The translations under genes were made by a program, and so were the position numbers. The notes beneath the pieces are model-generated. The model worked only from the letters and a program-made list of their open reading frames with translations. It was not told the origin of the DNA and ran no database searches. This document shows positions 6,017 to 10,162 of a DNA stretch of 10,162 nucleotides, in pieces (the stretch's first letter is position 1; every line of letters begins with the position of its first letter). Source of the DNA: Candidatus Nanohaloarchaea archaeon (GTDB lineage: Archaea > EX4484-52 > GLR71); contig JAUVES010000016.1 in the NCBI GenBank assembly GCA_030594675.1, forward strand, positions 1 through 10,162. The letters run 5' to 3'.

Positions 6017-6382
6017 ATGGAACCAATCAACATAATCGTAGCAATATTCGCCATCGGCATGATTTTCAAAGGTCTTGCACTGCTCTTTGCCAAAAAAGAC
6101 ATGGAAAGAATGATAGATGACGCATACAAAAAAAGAAATCTAAAATGGATTTCGTTCACATTAGGAGCTATAATGATGTACTATATAGTACAAAGCGTAT
6201 CAATGCTAAACATCTTAGCAATACTATGCACATTTGCCATGATAAGCAGTGGATTTTTTCTAAGTTACCCAAAAGAAATGAAAGAGATATCAAGAAAAGT
6301 GCTGAAGATTAAAGGATTAAGAGTAGTATCTGCAATTGCAGTAATTGTAGGACTGATTATTCTATACATAGCGATTATATAA
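6017..6382 (+). CDS. Orphan four-helix membrane protein
   Basis: A 121-residue protein I do not recognise. Four hydrophobic segments are visible at about residues 5-24, 44-62, 64-84 and 102-121. The first loop (AKKDMERMIDDAYKKRNLK, about 25-43) is highly charged, and a second charged stretch (PKEMKEISRKVLKIKG, 85-100) precedes the last helix, which ends at the C-terminus. No conserved catalytic or metal-binding pattern is evident. With an even number of spans, both ends should lie on the same side, and the two basic loops suggest that side is not the membrane-external one. A strong TATA box supports expression from the first ATG. It stands alone on the plus strand and converges on the coiled-coil gene with an 18-base gap, so context gives no function. 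Confidence 0.75.
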   Translation: MEPINIIVAIFAIGMIFKGLALLFAKKDMERMIDDAYKKRNLKWISFTLGAIMMYYIVQSVSMLNILAILCTFAMISSGFFLSYPKEMKEISRKVLKIKGLRVVSAIAVIVGLIILYIAII

Positions 6383-6400
6383 TAAAAGAGAATTAATATA

Positions 6401-6883
6401 TCACATCTTATCATCAACAGTAAGAGCAACCTTCTTGAATTTCTCAAGATCATTCTTTAGTTCCTCTATCTTAGAATCATATTGTATAGGTATTTCCTTC
6501 TTATCAAGGCGTACTATATCAGAATTGATTTTATCAAGTTCCTTGGATACCCTGTCAAGTTCTTCATGAAACTCAGAGACAGAACTGTTAAACAATTTCA
6601 TCCTTGAAATTCCATCAATTTCTGCAGCAACATTTTCATGTATCGCACCATCAAAAAGCTTCACTTTGCCATGAACAAGCTTTAATGATTCCTTAATATC
6701 CCGCACCTCATCACGCAATGGCTTTATTGACTGCGTAAGATCATTATCAAGCTGGGATGAAAATGTCTTCAGTTCAGCCATATCAACTTCCATAGTATTT
6801 AACTTTTCATTTATAGCCATGACTTCCTTCATCTCAGGACTGATCTTCTTCTTCTTTCCGAAAAGTGAATCCAAAAAACCCAT
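6401..6883 (-). CDS. Small helical/coiled-coil protein encoded after the antiporter
   Basis: A 160-residue, almost wholly helical and highly charged protein without membrane spans. It begins MGFLDSLFGKKKK, an amphipathic-plus-basic start often seen in small proteins that lie on the cytosolic membrane surface. Heptad-like segments cover about residues 18-75 (AINEKLNTMEVDMAELKTF and onward) and about 98-155 (SEFHEELDRVSKELDKI and EELKNDLEKFKK), with a less regular section containing KLFDGAIHENVAAEIDG between. I recognise no family. The start at 6883 is preferred over ATG at 6892, because AGAAGGA lies a workable distance before 6883 but almost touches 6892. The antiporter stop is about 23 bases upstream with no clear promoter between, so the two are probably co-transcribed. 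A role as accessory or regulator of the antiporter is inferred only from that pairing. Confidence 0.8.
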   Translation of the reverse strand: MGFLDSLFGKKKKISPEMKEVMAINEKLNTMEVDMAELKTFSSQLDNDLTQSIKPLRDEVRDIKESLKLVHGKVKLFDGAIHENVAAEIDGISRMKLFNSSVSEFHEELDRVSKELDKINSDIVRLDKKEIPIQYDSKIEELKNDLEKFKKVALTVDDKM

Positions 6884-6906
6884 ACATATCATATCCTTCT
6901 CAAAGA

Positions 6907-8703
6907 TTATAAAGTTTTATTGGCCTGCAGGTCAAAATTGAACTTTTTCCGCAGATGCTTAAGATAATTAGGCTCATATTCATCAAGTATTTTCTTGCCG
7001 AGCTGAACTTCAAGATTAAGTATGTACTTCTTGCGCATATGAGCAATATACCTCTGGACCTCATCAGGATTTGCAAGTATCTTATCTATATGCTCATTTA
7101 CCCTCTCTGAGCCAAGCATTTTTGGAAGTATCACATAATCAACGCCGCTGTCATAAGCTCTTAATGCAGTTTCTACAGTATTTGCAGTAATAAACATGAC
7201 ACATCTTGGATTCCTTTTCTTCACTTCATTAAGAAGAAACATGCTGTCTTCATAATCAGGCATAGTAGATATCACAAGATTTGCATATCCTATATCCAGC
7301 TTGTCAAGGACTTCCTTATGCCTGACATCACCATAATACGCATCAACACCATCATAAAGAAGCCTCTTTATTATTTCTGGATTATGGTCAAGAACAGCAG
7401 CAGCACGATTCATTTTCTTCAATTCAGAAAGTATGCCCCCACCAAGAAGATCACATCCTACAATAACAATATGATTCCCTTTCCTCCTGCTAGGCATATT
7501 AGTATCAAGTTTATTATTAGATGAAAACCTGCCAAAAACTTCAAAGAAAAGAAGATACCGCGAAAACATATCAAAGATCTTATTAGAATATTTGATATAA
7601 TAGCCTGTAGATGTCATAGACACGACTGCAAGTATCACAGTCATTGAAAATATCTCAACTGGTATAAGGCCATTTGAAACACCGATAGCAACAATTATAA
7701 GTGAGAACTCACTTATCTGTGCAAGGCCAAGAGCAGATATGAAAGATGTGCGAAGCTCATACCCGAATACCTTCCCTATAATCAGAATAACAAGAGGTTT
7801 GATAAAAAGCACAAAAGCAACAAACATAATCAAGGGTGCAAGATACTGCACAAAACTGAAAGATACTATCTGCAGGCCAAGAGACACAAAAAATAGTGTA
7901 GAGAAAAAATCACGCAAAGAGCTCACGCGCCCTACAATCTCAAGATCATAAGGATACGCAGTAAGGCTAAGACCCGCAAGAAAAGCACCGATAGCTATAG
8001 GAAAGCCAATAGAATCAGCAAAGCCGACAAAAATAAAACACACAGATACAGCAGTTATAAAAAGAAGTTCTGTTGAAGATGACGCATACTTAAGAAGAGG
8101 GCCGCTCAGCACTTTCTTAAACACGACAGCAAGTGCAACAAGACCAAAACCATTGATAAATGTATATACCAAAGATACACCAGTACCATTACCGGTCATG
8201 CTGACAACAATCGAAAGTGCAATTATTACAACAACATCCTGCAGAAGAAGAACACCAAGCATCATCCTCCCAGGAAGAGTATCAAGCTTATTGCTGTCTG
8301 ACAAAAGTTTAATCACAATCATAGTGCTGCTGAAAGTAAGTATAAGGCCTATATACAGAGATGTAACAGCAGTAAAACCTAGAAGTATAGACATAAAATA
8401 CGCAAGCAAAAAAGTGATAACAACCTGCAGCAGCCCACCATATATCGCAAACCCACCCACATTGCTAATCTTGCGAAAATCAAGCTGCATACCTACAATA
8501 AAAAGCAGGAAAGCCACGCCAAGCTCAGAAAGAAGAGTCACAGTTTCCGGATCAGAAATATACCCAAGACATAAAGGTCCTATAAGCATACCTGCAATGA
8601 TATAGCCTGGAATAAGCGGCTGCTTCAAGAACTTCATAACAAAAGCAACAACAGTACCTGCAATCACAGCAAAACTAATGTCAAAAAGAAGATTATCTAT
8701 CAA
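6907..8703 (-). CDS. CPA2/Kef-type cation:proton antiporter with RCK (TrkA-N) domain
   Basis: A 598-residue membrane transporter. The Na+/H+-exchanger domain (about residues 5-380, 12 or so spans) has PGYIIAGMLIGP (32-43), LLFIVGMQLD (66-75), FSSTMIVIKLLSD (124-136), the core LLLQDVVVI with Q155-D156, and IGAFLAGLSL (238-247). A Q-D pair marks the Kef/GerN-like branch rather than electrogenic N-D antiporters. A TrkA-N domain follows (about 411-530), beginning HIVIVGCDLLGGG; beta-strand 2 ends in D439. The usual G-x-G-x-x-G is G-C-D-L-L-G here, so nucleotide binding may be altered. No TrkA-C domain is evident; the tail after about 545 is charged and helical. The only available start is TTG at 8703, with GGTG five bases upstream; a stop lies 13 codons before it. 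Which cation is carried cannot be told. The helical-protein gene follows in the same transcript. Confidence 0.92.
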   Translation of the reverse strand: MIDNLLFDISFAVIAGTVVAFVMKFLKQPLIPGYIIAGMLIGPLCLGYISDPETVTLLSELGVAFLLFIVGMQLDFRKISNVGGFAIYGGLLQVVITFLLAYFMSILLGFTAVTSLYIGLILTFSSTMIVIKLLSDSNKLDTLPGRMMLGVLLLQDVVVIIALSIVVSMTGNGTGVSLVYTFINGFGLVALAVVFKKVLSGPLLKYASSSTELLFITAVSVCFIFVGFADSIGFPIAIGAFLAGLSLTAYPYDLEIVGRVSSLRDFFSTLFFVSLGLQIVSFSFVQYLAPLIMFVAFVLFIKPLVILIIGKVFGYELRTSFISALGLAQISEFSLIIVAIGVSNGLIPVEIFSMTVILAVVSMTSTGYYIKYSNKIFDMFSRYLLFFEVFGRFSSNNKLDTNMPSRRKGNHIVIVGCDLLGGGILSELKKMNRAAAVLDHNPEIIKRLLYDGVDAYYGDVRHKEVLDKLDIGYANLVISTMPDYEDSMFLLNEVKKRNPRCVMFITANTVETALRAYDSGVDYVILPKMLGSERVNEHIDKILANPDEVQRYIAHMRKKYILNLEVQLGKKILDEYEPNYLKHLRKKFNFDLQANKTL

Positions 8704-8945
8704 AGAAACACCATATCCAAGTCCAAGACTGTTACATTAGATTTGGTTAGTTATTGTATATATTGATGAGTTGAATGTTTGGATTACTAAAACTAAGGGA
8801 TTCCCAGTCTTATAGGCATAACGGCATATATTAAGCAAAAGAAATATAAGTCTCGTTTCTTAAACTTTAAGTGATTGATTAGTTTCTACACTACTACAGA
8901 TATAAACCAATAGGTGTATGAGGAATTGATTTAAGTTGGGATAAG
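8704..8945. promoter_or_regulatory. Divergent promoter region between antiporter and type I membrane protein genes
   Basis: This AT-rich interval holds no convincing gene. On the minus strand TATATA (8757-8762) lies about 56 bases before the antiporter TTG, leaving a leader of some 30 bases that carries GGTG as a ribosome-binding site. On the plus strand TATAAA (8901-8906) lies about 42 bases before the ATG at 8946, leaving a leader of roughly 16 bases. Both differ from the leaderless arrangement of the other genes. GGGATTCCC near 8797 is a small inverted repeat of doubtful meaning. Confidence 0.45.
8901..8906 (+). promoter_or_regulatory. TATA box for the type I membrane protein gene
   Basis: TATAAA, 42 bases before the ATG at 8946, would give transcription starting near 8930 and a short leader. 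Confidence 0.4.
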
Positions 8946-9878
8946 ATGAAGAGATTGTTTTTAATCTGTGTATTTTTGATGTTCATTTCATTGTCATCTT
9001 CAGTTGGTGCAGTTTTTGACGATAATTGTAATTATAGTGTTAAGATTTATTTAGATTTTTTTTCAAGAATGTCTGATTATAGAGAACTTTCGGATTATCA
9101 GTTTCCTAAATATATGGAGGATAATATCTTATTTATTCAAGAACTTCGTGTAATAAATACAGGGGATTGTATATTAATTTCACCCATCATACACCCAAAA
9201 ATAACCTTTCCTTCGGGAAATACGCGTGAAATTATTTGTTCTGGTTCTGGTATAAGAATAAAAGGTAATTTGTCTATTGGAGAAGAATATATATTTCGTC
9301 CAAATATGATACCATACTTTTATTATACCTATTCAGATTCATTAGGTTTTAATTATTCTTGTGGTGGAATTGAATTGAATGAAGAGGGAAAATATAATGT
9401 GGTTGTAGATGCCCAATTATCTGAAATACAAAATCCCGGTGGTTTTAATTCAATTAGTAGAAATATTGGTAGAACTGATTTCATACATGGTGGTATGCAT
9501 ACAGATTCATTTAAAGTGTATAGTGAAGAGTATTTAATAACTCAAAAACTTGCAGAATATGCTTTTGATTTATCTAAAATTGCTATCATAATATCTATTA
9601 TTGTTGCTTCTCTTAATATGTATTTTTTTATGTGTCAAATTAAAAGTACAAAAGAACAAGAAAAAAATATGGATAAAAGATTTGGTAAATTATCAGAATC
9701 TCAAAACCAAATCCTAAACGAAAACACGAAAATAGTGAATCAATTAACTGAATTGAATAAGCACAAACCAGAAAAAATCCAAAAAGACATCCTAGAAGAA
9801 AACAAAAAAACAAATACTGAACTGATAAAATTAAACAAGAATCTTTCAAAAAAGACCAAATCTGCCAAAAAGAAGTGA
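8946..9878 (+). CDS. Secreted-domain, single-span membrane protein with lysine-rich coiled-coil tail
   Basis: A 310-residue protein of unrecognised family with clear type I topology. A signal peptide (MKRLFLICVFLMFISLSSSVGA, residues 1-22) is followed by an external domain (about 23-205), one membrane span (about 211-229), and a cytosolic tail (230-310) that is coiled-coil-like and ends in KKTKSAKKK. The external domain has four cysteines (C28, C75, C98, C139), possibly two disulfides, and beta-rich stretches such as ELRVINTGDCILISP and GKYNVVVDAQL, as in immunoglobulin-like archaeal surface domains; that fold is a guess. The tail (KRFGKLSESQNQILNENTKI, KTNTELIKLNKNLSKK) has regular polar heptads and could pair with itself or a partner. 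The gene is AT-rich (about 30% G+C over four sampled lines), unlike its neighbours apart from the UbiA-type gene, which may mean transfer. It is divergent from the antiporter. Confidence 0.82.
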   Translation: MKRLFLICVFLMFISLSSSVGAVFDDNCNYSVKIYLDFFSRMSDYRELSDYQFPKYMEDNILFIQELRVINTGDCILISPIIHPKITFPSGNTREIICSGSGIRIKGNLSIGEEYIFRPNMIPYFYYTYSDSLGFNYSCGGIELNEEGKYNVVVDAQLSEIQNPGGFNSISRNIGRTDFIHGGMHTDSFKVYSEEYLITQKLAEYAFDLSKIAIIISIIVASLNMYFFMCQIKSTKEQEKNMDKRFGKLSESQNQILNENTKIVNQLTELNKHKPEKIQKDILEENKKTNTELIKLNKNLSKKTKSAKKK

Positions 9879-9916
9879 ATTCTATCAATCTAGATAAAAA
9901 TTTTGATTCTCAAGAC

Positions 9917-10162
9917 TCACCCAACACAAACCCTAACAACACCTTTCTCCTCAACAACATCAAACCTGCAATCACAAAACATCTTAACAACATCGATATT
10001 AGTCTTCACATGCCCACTAAACTCAGATACAGTATAAGAACTCTTACCTTCAGCAAAAGCAAGATACGGAGGAAGCTGGTCACCCATATATTCATCAACA
10101 GAAGCACCAGAATCAATAAAGCCGCAAAGCTGCCTGGCAGCAGAGACCCCCACTTCTTCAGC
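9917..10162 (-). CDS. rtcA: RNA 3'-terminal phosphate cyclase, C-terminal end, cut by right edge
   Basis: The last 81 residues of a gene whose start lies beyond the right edge. RtcA uses ATP to turn an RNA 3'-phosphate into a 2',3'-cyclic phosphate through enzyme-AMP and RNA-AMP intermediates. The fragment starts AEEVGVSAARQLC and continues SGASVDEYMGDQLPPYLAFAEG, which matches the family's G-x-x-V-D-x-x-x-x-D-Q-L-x-x-x-x-A-L-A segment, then SSYTVSEFSGHVKTNIDVV. The histidine of that H-x-x-T-N motif (residue 51 of those visible) corresponds to the nucleophile that takes AMP in the E. coli enzyme, so the active site appears kept. The GTG at 10153 is not the start, as the frame continues to the edge with matching residues. 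It converges on the type I membrane protein gene; a T-run lies just after its stop. Confidence 0.88.
   Translation of the reverse strand, partial: AEEVGVSAARQLCGFIDSGASVDEYMGDQLPPYLAFAEGKSSYTVSEFSGHVKTNIDVVKMFCDCRFDVVEEKGVVRVCVG

Noticed and set aside
8153..8605. Plus-strand frame of 150 codons opposite the antiporter
   Set aside because: No domain-like features and lies wholly inside the well-supported antiporter gene.
8775..8834. Nineteen-codon frame in the divergent region before the type I membrane protein gene
   Set aside because: Too short, no motif, and no promoter at the right distance.
2504..8892. Twelve-base direct repeat AGTTTCTACACT at 2504-2515 and 8881-8892, each near an AT-rich gene
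   Set aside because: About three such 12-base pairs are expected by chance in 10 kb, and the copies have opposite orientation relative to their genes, so an attachment or insertion scar is not supported.
6907..9878. Idea that the antiporter, helical protein and type I coiled-coil protein form a defence system
   Set aside because: They are divergently transcribed, no effector such as a nuclease or NTPase is present, and Kef-type antiporters are common housekeeping transporters.

Overview
This window looks archaeal. Most gene starts have an A/T-rich TATA-like box centred about 24-30 bases upstream of the start codon, with no room for a ribosome-binding site, which is the pattern of leaderless archaeal transcripts. 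The gene content agrees: a NOG1-type ribosome-assembly GTPase, an RNA 3'-terminal phosphate cyclase, a stand-alone TctA-like permease and a UbiA-family prenyltransferase. Small size, many short orphan proteins and a NUDIX subtype I associate with reduced genomes suggest a DPANN-like lineage, but that is inference. No tRNA, rRNA, CRISPR array, insertion sequence or phage gene was seen.

Left part (1-2757): the N-terminal part of a membrane protein of the isoprenylcysteine-methyltransferase type runs off the left edge on the minus strand. It is divergent from a TctA-like permease (428-1627, plus). The permease converges on an AT-rich UbiA-family prenyltransferase gene (minus). A 49-residue zinc-ribbon protein (2608-2757, plus) follows; it is divergent from the prenyltransferase.

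Middle (2830-5980): a minus-strand run, read right to left, holds a possibly broken small membrane protein, a NUDIX hydrolase, the NOG1-like GTPase with a repeated acidic/basic N-terminal tail, and a CNNM/CorC-type membrane protein (DUF21, CBS pair, CorC domain). TATA-like boxes before each suggest separate transcription more than one tight operon.

Right part (6017-10162): an orphan four-helix membrane protein (plus) converges on a two-gene minus-strand unit: a CPA2/Kef-type cation:proton antiporter with a cytosolic RCK domain, followed about 23 bases later by a small helical protein with a MGFLDSLFGKKKK start. A 242-base divergent region separates the antiporter from an AT-rich gene for a secreted-domain, single-membrane-span, coiled-coil-tail protein (plus). 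The C-terminal end of RtcA (minus) closes the window.

Most of the window is housekeeping or transport. The parts least explained by known families are the antiporter/helical-protein pair, the type I membrane protein with a lysine-rich coiled-coil tail, the NOG1 N-terminal repeats and the zinc-ribbon miniprotein. No clear new multi-gene system is visible.
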